This document shows positions 20,231 through 26,801 of a stretch of DNA of 31,668 bases, in pieces; position 1 is the stretch's first letter; each line of letters opens with the position of its first letter. The notes below the pieces were generated by a model. That model had not been told where the DNA came from. It did no database searches and saw only the letters and a program-made list of their open reading frames with translations. The DNA is from a virus. The DNA lies in the IMG/VR virus record IMGVR_UViG_3300018080_000430, positions 1 through 31,668 of that record. One strand, given 5' to 3'. The translations under genes were made by a program, and so were the position numbers.

Positions 20231-20564
20231 GAATATGCTCGCAGGTTTTCGCACAGAGATGGAAAAGCAGGCCATCAGCCTTGAGGAAGGCGTGAAGGGG
20301 CTTGGCGTTGGTGCTATCATGGGCGCGATACTTGCGGCTATGGGTGCCAAGGCACTGGAGAGGCTTGTCGTCAGAAACAAAGACGCAGCCATTCTCGCTG
20401 GAGCTATTATGGGTGCTGGCACGATGGGCAGTGCGGGTTACTTGCTGGGACAGCCCAAGCAAAATGTGACAAATGTCACGCCTCCGCCTGCTCCCCCGGC
20501 TGGTGTTGTTATCCATGGTGCTCCTCCTGCCGGTACACCGATTAGTTCTATGAGGCATATATGA
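20223..20564 (+). CDS. Tagged protein with two hydrophobic helices, 113 aa
   Basis: MNKNMLAGFRTEMEKQA is the 'GF..E.EK.A' tag. It is followed by ISLEEGVKGLG and two Gly/Ala/Met-rich hydrophobic segments, VGAIMGAILAAMGAKAL (about 30-46) and AAILAGAIMGAGTMGSAGYLLG (about 55-76), separated by a basic turn (ERLVVRNKD). A Pro/Val-rich tail ends the protein (TPPPAPPAGVVIHG). Two antiparallel helices are compatible with a holin or pore, but the tag argues for a virion-internal origin. No ribosome site of note; it starts within the previous gene. Confidence 0.58.
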   Translation: MNKNMLAGFRTEMEKQAISLEEGVKGLGVGAIMGAILAAMGAKALERLVVRNKDAAILAGAIMGAGTMGSAGYLLGQPKQNVTNVTPPPAPPAGVVIHGAPPAGTPISSMRHI

Positions 20565-20725
20565 ACAAGATAGCCCTTGGTGACAAGATAACGAGTGCCT
20601 ATAAGACAAAGGCTGGCAAGGAACGAGAGGCTGGTCAGAAGCCCGTGGTGCACGGCAAGAGGGATATCGCTACGGTTCCCCTTGCAAAGTTTGCGCGTGA
20701 GCGCATCGCAGCAGGTAAAAGATGA
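20561..20725 (+). CDS. Small basic protein with C-terminal tag-like sequence, 54 aa
   Basis: A 54-residue gene, too short for usual cut-offs, overlapping both neighbours by 4 nt (ATGA at each end). It is basic (MNKIALGDKITSAYKTKAG; EREAGQKPVVHGKRDI) and ends in PLAKFARERIAAGKR, which resembles the FARERI core of MKLSEFARERIKTA at 15599 but is at the C-terminus. Whether it is functional or a remnant is open. The overlap with the next start supports it being translated. Confidence 0.55.
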   Translation: MNKIALGDKITSAYKTKAGKEREAGQKPVVHGKRDIATVPLAKFARERIAAGKR

Positions 20726-21333
20726 TACTAACTTCGTTCTCAAAGGACATCATACTCCAATTCCTTCAGGATATGTTTTCCCAGGAAGATCTGTATGATG
20801 GCAAGAACGATTATACATGGAGTCCGGATCCAGAGCTGAGCAAGATACTTATTGCCGATGCCTATACAGAGGATTTGGAAACAGAAGAGATGAGACCAGC
20901 GATAGTGCTTCGTAGAGGCCCTATTCGTTGGATGCAAGGCAGCATTGATCAGAGGTCGTTTGTTGATTTTCGAACTGGTGCAAAGAGATTCCAGGATGTC
21001 CTGGCGCTGGATTTGACGGCGGAATGTCTCTCCCGAAATGGACTGGAAGCTGAGTTATTGGCAGACATAGTATTCCAAGGAATCCAGATGTTTGCTGGCG
21101 CTATCCGGAAAAGGGGAGCTTTCGAGGTTGATTCGGTAGCAATAGGGCCGGAAACCTTGATCCAGGGAGACTCTCAGCAGGATCTCTCTGCAGTGCCTGT
21201 CGGCATTAGGTTACTCATGCAGAAGCGATGGCAAGTTAACATGGACGCGTCATTATTGGAAAAGTTTCAGAATACCGCAACAGATCCCAAGCTTGGAAGG
21301 ACTGTTTCTGTGTCTGAAATATCGAAGGAATAA
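20722..21333 (+). CDS. Tail terminator/completion-like protein, 203 aa
   Basis: It lies directly upstream of the sheath gene and after the HK97 gp10-like gene, where tail-terminator proteins are placed. The body has a helical start (FLQDMFSQEDLYDG), then RPAIVLRRGPIRWMQ and DFRTGAKRFQDVLALDLTAECLSR, followed by AELLADIVFQGIQMF and a C-terminal VGIRLLMQKRWQV strand. This matches the alpha/beta plan of tail terminators with 'L.V.L.V.....' strands, but no exact family was identified. ATG 20722 overlaps the previous stop. Confidence 0.55.
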   Translation: MILTSFSKDIILQFLQDMFSQEDLYDGKNDYTWSPDPELSKILIADAYTEDLETEEMRPAIVLRRGPIRWMQGSIDQRSFVDFRTGAKRFQDVLALDLTAECLSRNGLEAELLADIVFQGIQMFAGAIRKRGAFEVDSVAIGPETLIQGDSQQDLSAVPVGIRLLMQKRWQVNMDASLLEKFQNTATDPKLGRTVSVSEISKE

Positions 21334-21353
21334 GGAGAAACGGAGGAGCTCTT

Positions 21354-23708
21354 ATGGCTACTGGAACAATTCTGAAACCAGATGTATTTGTCAAGCAGGT
21401 GTTCGAGACTACGTCTCCTACGCTGATCCCACCGGCATTGCCCTGCTGCATTGTCGGCGAAAACAATCAGATTGAATACAAGAAAAACGCTGGGACATAT
21501 GACGGCACAGCCACCATATATCCCTACCCTGACCTGAAAGTCGGGGCCATTGTGGATCAGACCAGTGTGGAAGTCCATCTCACGAATGAGTATGGCACCT
21601 TCCTGGTTGACCCCAATGATTACACCGTTGATGCCGATAGCATTAACGTAGAGGCCAACATTGAGATCACTCGTAATGTTCAGGCTAGTACAGGTACTGG
21701 AGAAACCACGGCAACTCAGTGGATCAACACTACCGCTCTTGCGGCAGACGGTGTGGCTGATGCAGCTGCTCGCACTTTCAATAGTGCAACAGTTGATTTT
21801 CAGGCTAATTCTGTGAAGCCTGGCATGACACTCTTCCTGACAAGTGGGGCAGACGAGGGCATCTACACCATCGAGGCCGTAACGGGAACAAACCAGGTTC
21901 GCGTAAAGGCCACCAAGAACTTCAGTGCCTTTGTTGGCGGCACTGGCATCAGGTTCCGCGTTATTGCTGATTACACCCAGTTCGTTGACGACCAGGCAGA
22001 CTGGCTTGATGAGGGCGTGCAGCCCGGGATGGACATTGTCATCGAAAGTGGCTCCAATGCAGGCACCTACCGCATTGAGAAGATCGTCAGTGACATTGAG
22101 GTCTGGATAAACCAGATCATCATCAATACTCAGCACACCGGCGAAACCTCTGTAGGTACCACCTTTACAGATTCAGGTAAAGATTTCACCGCAGAGGGAG
22201 TCACGGCTGGCGACCAGCTTGTCATTGAGACTGGTGCAGAAGCAGGCGTATATACCATTGACACCGTTGGTACTACCACAATGGAGATCTCTGGAAGCTT
22301 CGCAAATGCCCTGACAGGACTGGATTACCGCGTTGTCAAGAAATTTGCCAACAGCCAGAATGTTAACTACCGCATTGACAGCACCACTGAGGATATGACG
22401 GGTTCTATTTTGGCTAGTTACCTGGCTCGGCGCACCGACAATATTAATGACCTTATTAGTGTTGAGACTCTGGATGACCTTGAATCTTTGGTTGGCCAGC
22501 CCGTACCAGAAAATCCGCTTGCGTTTGGGATGTTCATGGCCCTTCAGAATACAGATACTGTTGTCTATGGCACTGCTATTGCTGAGGACGAAGTTGACGA
22601 CCACGTTGAGGCCTCTGAATTCCTGGAGTCCCAGGAAGTCTATGCTATTGTTCCCCTGAGCCAGAATCCTGCTGTTCACCAGATATGGGCGGCCCACGTC
22701 ACTCAGCAGTCTGATGAGGAGAGCAAGCATGAGAGAATCTGCTTCATCAACCGTCGTCTGTTTGTGACCGAAGAGAAGCTCGCGAGTGACACTGGCGCTG
22801 TGGACTCAATCGGCACAACCTTCACCGACGCCAATGTGGACTTCACTACCAGCGAGATCAATGCCGGTGACTTTATCCACCTCCTGGATGCTGAAGGCGA
22901 GGTTGAGGCTAGTGTTCGTATCCTGCGCGTTGAAGGTCCCACAGAGTGTGAACTTGTCGCTCCTGGTCTTCCGACTTACGCCGGTCAGACAAATCTCGAT
23001 TATAAGATCGAGACGAAGCCGCTGGATAAGCTGGAGCAGGCAAAATTCCTGGCAGATTACGCTACGGCGTTTTCAAATCGCCGAGTATTTATGATTTGGC
23101 CTGATGAAGTTGAGATCGGCTACTCAGATGATACACGGGGAGATGATGTATTTGATACATCTGATGACGAAGCAACTGCGCTTCTTCCTGGGTATTATGC
23201 TGGCTGTATCATTGCAGGCATGATTGCAAACTACCAGCCACAGCAGCCGTTCACCAATCTCCCGATGACCGGTCTTGTTGGTCTGCGGAAGTCGAATGAG
23301 TACTTCAGCCCGTTCCAGCTGGACACCATTGCAACTGGTGGCGTATACATCATCGTTCAGGATGTGGCTACTGCACCTACCTATAGTCGTCACCAGCTCT
23401 CAACCGACGTGTCTATAATTGAGAAGCGTGAGCTTTCGATAACCAAGGATGTTGACTATATTGCCAAGTTTGTCCGCAATCAGCTTCGTCCATATATCGG
23501 AAAGTACAACATCACTAAGGTTTTCCTGGAGATGATCGCCAGCATCACAGACGGGCTTATCAATCTGCTTATTCAGGATGGCCAGTTGATAGATGGCCAG
23601 ATCGTTGAGCTACTCCAGGACGAGGATCAACCTGACACGGTTCGACTTACTATTGATATCGATGTTCCGTATCCGTGTAACTACATTCGCGTGACCTTGC
23701 TGATTTGA
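21354..23708 (+). CDS. Contractile tail sheath protein with repeated beta insertion domains, 784 aa
   Basis: The N-terminal MATGTILKPDVFVKQVFETTSP and the C-terminal third (ATAFSNRRVFMIWPDEVE, then LLPGYYAGCIIAGMIANYQP and VFLEMIASITDGLINLL) are typical of tail sheath proteins. The protein polymerises around the tube and contracts. At 784 residues it is longer than the roughly 480-660 usual. The excess comes from similar beta units at about 141-204, 205-253, 267-330 and 486-552, each with 'F.D...DF...[GI]...GD.....' then 'G.Y.I..V', like a tandem insertion. GGAGGAGC ribosome site. The insertions probably form the outer surface of the tail. Confidence 0.85.
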   Translation: MATGTILKPDVFVKQVFETTSPTLIPPALPCCIVGENNQIEYKKNAGTYDGTATIYPYPDLKVGAIVDQTSVEVHLTNEYGTFLVDPNDYTVDADSINVEANIEITRNVQASTGTGETTATQWINTTALAADGVADAAARTFNSATVDFQANSVKPGMTLFLTSGADEGIYTIEAVTGTNQVRVKATKNFSAFVGGTGIRFRVIADYTQFVDDQADWLDEGVQPGMDIVIESGSNAGTYRIEKIVSDIEVWINQIIINTQHTGETSVGTTFTDSGKDFTAEGVTAGDQLVIETGAEAGVYTIDTVGTTTMEISGSFANALTGLDYRVVKKFANSQNVNYRIDSTTEDMTGSILASYLARRTDNINDLISVETLDDLESLVGQPVPENPLAFGMFMALQNTDTVVYGTAIAEDEVDDHVEASEFLESQEVYAIVPLSQNPAVHQIWAAHVTQQSDEESKHERICFINRRLFVTEEKLASDTGAVDSIGTTFTDANVDFTTSEINAGDFIHLLDAEGEVEASVRILRVEGPTECELVAPGLPTYAGQTNLDYKIETKPLDKLEQAKFLADYATAFSNRRVFMIWPDEVEIGYSDDTRGDDVFDTSDDEATALLPGYYAGCIIAGMIANYQPQQPFTNLPMTGLVGLRKSNEYFSPFQLDTIATGGVYIIVQDVATAPTYSRHQLSTDVSIIEKRELSITKDVDYIAKFVRNQLRPYIGKYNITKVFLEMIASITDGLINLLIQDGQLIDGQIVELLQDEDQPDTVRLTIDIDVPYPCNYIRVTLLI

Positions 23709-23760
23709 TAGCAGGCGCTAGATGAGTGAGAGTTTTGTTTATTAGATTAAGGAGAAAGAA

Positions 23761-24537
23761 ATGGCTAAAGAAGCCCCTAGTGGACCAACTACATCTCTCT
23801 CTACCTGGCGTTTCTGGGATCAGCACGTCCAGAATGATATGCCCGGTGGAAACTTTATCAATGCAGCAACCGTGCTTATTGCTGCTGGTCCCCCTCGCCT
23901 GGCAGACACTGGCCTAAAGGAAGAGGTAAACCTTGATTCAGGTGGCCAGGGTGGATCGAATCTTGCGTATCCAATTGGCGTCGTAGAGAACTTTGGCATG
24001 CAGCAGAACCGCATGGTTCAGAAGCTTTTCGAGATTGGCTCAAAGCGTGCATATCATATCCCTGGACGCACAGTAGGTACAGTTAGCCTGGGTAGGATCC
24101 TGTTTTGGGGTCCGTCCCTCATGCGTGTTATGTATGCCTACTACCCATCGGCCAAGATGAAAGGCGCGAATGATCTGGACAACGTTTCTGCCGACCTCGA
24201 TAAGAACGGCAAGCGAACCCCAGCTATCAAAGACCCGGCTGGTTATGGCGGCCTCGGAGAAAACACGAGTACTCCAGAGCCAGAGAACAGCGACTTCTTT
24301 ATCAATCTGGGATCAGATTTGTTTGATCATCCCCTTGGGTTGATGGTCTATCTTCGCGACGCAGAGGATGAGCCGTATGGCGCGTTCTACCTGGAAGATG
24401 TCTACATCCAGGCACACAGCTTCAACATCAACGCTTCCAGTGTTCTGGTTGCTGAGGGTGTGAGCTGTCAGTATGATCGCACAGTCCCAATCAACATCAA
24501 GTCGGCTGTAGCCAATGGAAGCCCACGGAAATACTAG
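23761..24537 (+). CDS. Tail tube protein, 258 aa
   Basis: Placed directly after the sheath, as usual. It has the beta-barrel layout of myophage tube proteins: AYHIPGRTVGTVSLGRILFW (96-115), a loop rich in Asp/Pro (about 130-175), then FFINLGSDLFDHPLGLMV (about 177-194) and EDVYIQAHSFNINASSVLVA near the end. The 'PG+..G.VSL.RILF.GPS' and 'LGSDLF..P.GL' patterns occur in tube proteins of large myophages. AAGGAGAAAG ribosome site. It is the last gene of the operon, followed by a strong terminator. Confidence 0.75.
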   Translation: MAKEAPSGPTTSLSTWRFWDQHVQNDMPGGNFINAATVLIAAGPPRLADTGLKEEVNLDSGGQGGSNLAYPIGVVENFGMQQNRMVQKLFEIGSKRAYHIPGRTVGTVSLGRILFWGPSLMRVMYAYYPSAKMKGANDLDNVSADLDKNGKRTPAIKDPAGYGGLGENTSTPEPENSDFFINLGSDLFDHPLGLMVYLRDAEDEPYGAFYLEDVYIQAHSFNINASSVLVAEGVSCQYDRTVPINIKSAVANGSPRKY

Positions 24538-24567
24538 TAGCTAAAAAAGCGTTGCTTGTGTGATTAT

Positions 24568-24601
24568 GGAGGGTGGCTGCTAAGGCCACCCTCCCTTTTT
24601 T
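24568..24601 (+). terminator. Rho-independent terminator of the virion operon
   Basis: GGAGGGTGGC (24568-24577) pairs perfectly with GCCACCCTCC (24585-24594) around a seven-base loop, followed by C and six T residues. It separates the plus-strand operon from the convergent minus-strand cluster. Confidence 0.92.
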
Positions 24602-24604
24602 GGT

Positions 24605-24829
24605 TTAGTACATATATAACCTCGGTGAAATCATTGATCCACGCAATGATCTTTCTGTAGGACCATAGCCTTGCTTCCCTTTTGCCTCATCCAATCGTTT
24701 GGCTTCGCAAATCATCCACTGATTCACAATGCCATCAAGGATGCCATCATCTTTCTTCTTCTGTTGCGCCGAGATGAACATATGATGGAACACCGGAGCT
24801 TTATCTGGTCCTACTGCAACTCTTCCCAT
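24605..24829 (-). CDS. Small hypothetical phage protein, 74 aa
   Basis: No family recognised. It is basic and soluble: MGRVAVGPDKAPVFHHMF, a helical middle (ILDGIVNQWMICEAKRLDE), and an Arg-containing end (TERSLRGSMISPRLYMY). ATG 24829 has a GGGGGT stretch as ribosome site. It is the last gene of the right minus-strand cluster, converging on the virion operon, and is separated by a hairpin (24865-24883) from the methyltransferase-like gene. Confidence 0.55.
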   Translation of the reverse strand: MGRVAVGPDKAPVFHHMFISAQQKKKDDGILDGIVNQWMICEAKRLDEAKGKQGYGPTERSLRGSMISPRLYMY

Positions 24830-24864
24830 AGTTCAATACCCCCAATTCAGAATCCCATTTAACG

Positions 24865-24883
24865 CCGAGGGATCCTCCCTCGG
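24865..24883 (-). other. Hairpin after the methyltransferase-like gene
   Basis: CCGAGGGA and TCCCTCGG pair perfectly over eight base pairs with a three-base loop, directly abutting the stop codon of the gene at 24884. There is no T-tract on the minus strand, so this is probably an RNA-processing or weak attenuation hairpin. Confidence 0.6.
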
Positions 24884-25447
24884 TCATTTACCACCCTTTC
24901 TTTTTGCTACTGCGATGATGAAACCTCCCTCATCGAATACCTCTATGCTCGTGAACTCCTTCACTAGCTCTTCCTTGAGGCTCTCTCTCGTGAATCCCTT
25001 CTGAAAGTTTTTGAACTTTCCACGGCTGACCATGTATCCATCTTCATACTCTTCCCAGGAGCCCTTGTTCTTCTCTATGTCCGAGGCGCTTCTGACAGCG
25101 ATGTACGCGATTCCTCCTGGCTTGAGTGTGTAGAATATATCGAGCAATGCCTTCCTCCTCGTTTTCGGTGGCAAGACATTCAAGACATATAATGATACTG
25201 CTTGGTCACAATTTCCTTTTCTTAGGACCTCTCTGTTTGTTGGTCCATGCTCGGGGTCATACTCAATTACGGTGGCATAAGACAGCTCTTGCAGCTTATC
25301 TCTATCCGGATTATCCGGGTGCCCTGGTCCCTGATGGAAGACCTTTCTTAGCATTGGATTGATACCCAGAATGTACCTCAATGGCGTGCTGATTTTCTTT
25401 CTGGATATTGCTGTTCTACCAGAGTTTCTGGTTAGCTCATCTGCCAT
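24884..25447 (-). CDS. Class I SAM-dependent methyltransferase-like protein, 187 aa
   Basis: The core reads KKISTPLRYILGIN and VFHQGPGHPDNPDRDKLQEL (a degenerate motif I with Gly and Asp), then YATVIEYDPEHG, AVSLYVLNVLPPKTRRKALL and YTLKPGGIAYIAVRS. The last two are the motif IV/post-I 'Y.LNVLP...R...L..I...LKPGG.A+IAVR' that marks small phage methyltransferases. The substrate is not known; family members act on nucleic acids or small molecules. The start was placed at ATG 25447 (GGAGGAC upstream) rather than 25501, which would add a hydrophobic stretch without a ribosome site. It is followed by a hairpin. Confidence 0.65.
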   Translation of the reverse strand: MADELTRNSGRTAISRKKISTPLRYILGINPMLRKVFHQGPGHPDNPDRDKLQELSYATVIEYDPEHGPTNREVLRKGNCDQAVSLYVLNVLPPKTRRKALLDIFYTLKPGGIAYIAVRSASDIEKNKGSWEEYEDGYMVSRGKFKNFQKGFTRESLKEELVKEFTSIEVFDEGGFIIAVAKRKGGK

Positions 25448-25502
25448 AAGTCCTCCACACGTCAGCAAAAACACAAAACGATAACATATCATCGTTCTCA
25501 TG

Positions 25503-26072
25503 TTAGTGCTTGTGGAGTATCACATCCTTGTTCTCATGCCAGCAGCGATATCCGCATTCAGGGCATCCATCACCACAATCGATTATCTCTTTGCGGCGTG
25601 GTGCCTTGAAAGTATTAATAGCAGCGAACTTTAGGCCCATTGCAGGCTTCTGTTGGCTGTCGTCCAGGCTTTCCCTTATCTTGACATTTGGGAGCTTCGA
25701 TAATGTCTTGATAGGTCCTTCCAGGTCCCTTCTTTTCGTGAAGGCTAGGAAGAGCGTGTCTGGGCATCTAAGGGCTATGTCGATCCATTTCTGTACGTAT
25801 TCTTCACTGTAGAAATCTCCACTTGCGTGGATTCTGAAGTAACTGTACTTTCCCTTGATGGCCTTGACCGCCTTGTCCACAAATCCTTTCTTCTTGGACT
25901 CTTTCAGCCTGAATGTCGTCCCCTTCTTCACATTCGGAAATACATGCTTGCCTCGCATGGCATAGCACCACTTTGCACACCATTCGGTGGGGGTGCATGT
26001 TTTCATCGGTGGAAGATTGAAGACGCCTACCTCTTTACCCAATTTTGTGTTGCCTTGAACCACGATATCCAT
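25503..26072 (-). CDS. GP88-family-like Fe-S/radical-SAM-like protein, 189 aa
   Basis: The sequence closely follows the phage GP88 family: QGNTKLGKEVGVFNLPPMKT, then a Cys cluster C-x5-C-x3-C (TCTPTEWCAKWCYAM, residues 25-39), YSYFRIHASGDFYSEEYVQKW, DTLFLAFTKRRDLEG and a terminal Cys-rich block (DCGDGCPECGYRCW). GP88-type proteins are thought to bind an iron-sulfur cluster; their reaction is unknown to me. I chose ATG 26072. The frame continues to 26162 and would add a hydrophobic stretch (LISLIPLIPLWILLAMV) encoded by a 9-bp repeat, which I regard as doubtful. Confidence 0.68.
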   Translation of the reverse strand: MDIVVQGNTKLGKEVGVFNLPPMKTCTPTEWCAKWCYAMRGKHVFPNVKKGTTFRLKESKKKGFVDKAVKAIKGKYSYFRIHASGDFYSEEYVQKWIDIALRCPDTLFLAFTKRRDLEGPIKTLSKLPNVKIRESLDDSQQKPAMGLKFAAINTFKAPRRKEIIDCGDGCPECGYRCWHENKDVILHKH

Positions 26073-26120
26073 GATTGATGTTCCCTTGATAAGAACCATT
26101 GCGAGTAGAATCCACAGTGG

Positions 26121-26151
26121 TATCAAAGGTATCAAAGATATCAAATGTATC
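26121..26151. repeat. Iteron-like 9-bp tandem repeat
   Basis: TATCAAAGG, TATCAAAGA and TATCAAATG follow one another with a 9-nt period, plus a partial fourth TATC. They lie just upstream of the favoured start of the GP88-like gene and 26 nt from the GTGTCAATTGTCAC element. They could be iterons for a DNA-binding protein, or a coding microsatellite if the longer reading frame is used. Confidence 0.55.
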
Positions 26152-26177
26152 TGACGCTTCATATACGGATTATCGGT

Positions 26178-26191
26178 GTGTCAATTGTCAC
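26178..26191. promoter_or_regulatory. Copy of dispersed 14-mer GTGTCAATTGTCAC
   Basis: Exact copy of the element at 50-63 and 14377-14390, located in the short gap between the genes ending at 26208 and starting at 26072, near the 9-bp repeats at 26121-26151. Regulatory function is inferred from recurrence near gene boundaries. Confidence 0.42.
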
Positions 26192-26207
26192 GGGTCCTTT
26201 CAGCCCT

Positions 26208-26549
26208 TCAGGTATGCATTTCCCAGCCCACTTCGCCACTTAGGCTTACACTAAAAGATGGCGCACTGCCATCACCAAATCCATCATGTGGCCCATGAAA
26301 GATCACGCCGCCGTTGAGTATGGGCGCATAGTTCCCTTCTGGCGTGAGCTTCTCGATGAGCATGCTGAATGAGTATGGGGCAAAATCCCTGCCCAGGGTT
26401 ATCCGGCATTTCTCTGTATCATGCCAATCGCATCCATAAAGGTGGAGATTCATCATCGCCAAGTTGAATTTGCCGCTTAATCCATTTTTGTAAGCGAAGT
26501 CTGATACTTCTTGGAAATAGTCTTTGATCTCATCTCGGATAACAAGCAT
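26208..26549 (-). CDS. Hypothetical phage protein (DUF4120-like?), 113 aa
   Basis: The C-terminal half follows a pattern I recall from small phage and Bacteroides proteins (DUF4120): HDTEKCRITLGRDFAPYSFS, then NGGVIFHGPHDGFGDG and SFSVSLSGEVGWEMHT, with a 'GGVI.HGP.DG' turn and a final 'GW..HT'. The N-terminus is helical (MLVIRDEIKDYFQEVSDFAY). The start is ATG 26549, overlapping the upstream stop (TGATG) with a GGGAG site. The family assignment is tentative; function unknown. Confidence 0.5.
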   Translation of the reverse strand: MLVIRDEIKDYFQEVSDFAYKNGLSGKFNLAMMNLHLYGCDWHDTEKCRITLGRDFAPYSFSMLIEKLTPEGNYAPILNGGVIFHGPHDGFGDGSAPSFSVSLSGEVGWEMHT

Positions 26550-26779
26550 CACATCTCCCATTCAGTTACGACCTTTACCGGCTTCGGAAAGGCCACATCG
26601 CCATTGATGATTAGGATCTTGCCGCCCCAGTAGTTGGTATCCATCTCTGCTGGCATGGCATCAAAAAACTCTGCGCTCTCTCCCCAGTACTTCTCGTTGA
26701 GCCTCTCATTGAGCTGTTCCTTAGACACCATATCTACAGTGGTGTCTCCGTCGCTGTTGCTGATTACGAAGAATGGCAT
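26549..26779 (-). CDS. Small conserved-looking phage protein, 76 aa
   Basis: The pattern MPFFVISNSDGDTTVDMVSK, then 'LNERLNEKYWG', 'DTNYWGGKILIINGDVAF' and the end PKPVKVVTEWEM resembles a recurrent small phage protein in which an N-terminal 'F.VISD..GDTTV..+.KEQL..RL' leads to a 'YW...+L+I.G....PK....V..W.+' tail. Its function is unknown. The ATG at 26779 has a strong AGGAGAAATC site, and the stop overlaps the next gene. It is the second gene of the group that follows the GIY-YIG gene. Confidence 0.62.
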   Translation of the reverse strand: MPFFVISNSDGDTTVDMVSKEQLNERLNEKYWGESAEFFDAMPAEMDTNYWGGKILIINGDVAFPKPVKVVTEWEM

Positions 26780-26801
26780 GATTTCTCCTATCCGTCTACC
26801 C

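Noticed and set aside
21267-22136. Long minus-strand frame opposite the tail sheath (289 codons)
   Set aside because: The plus frame is a well-supported sheath. The opposing frame has no ribosome site of note and its codons mirror those of the sheath gene.
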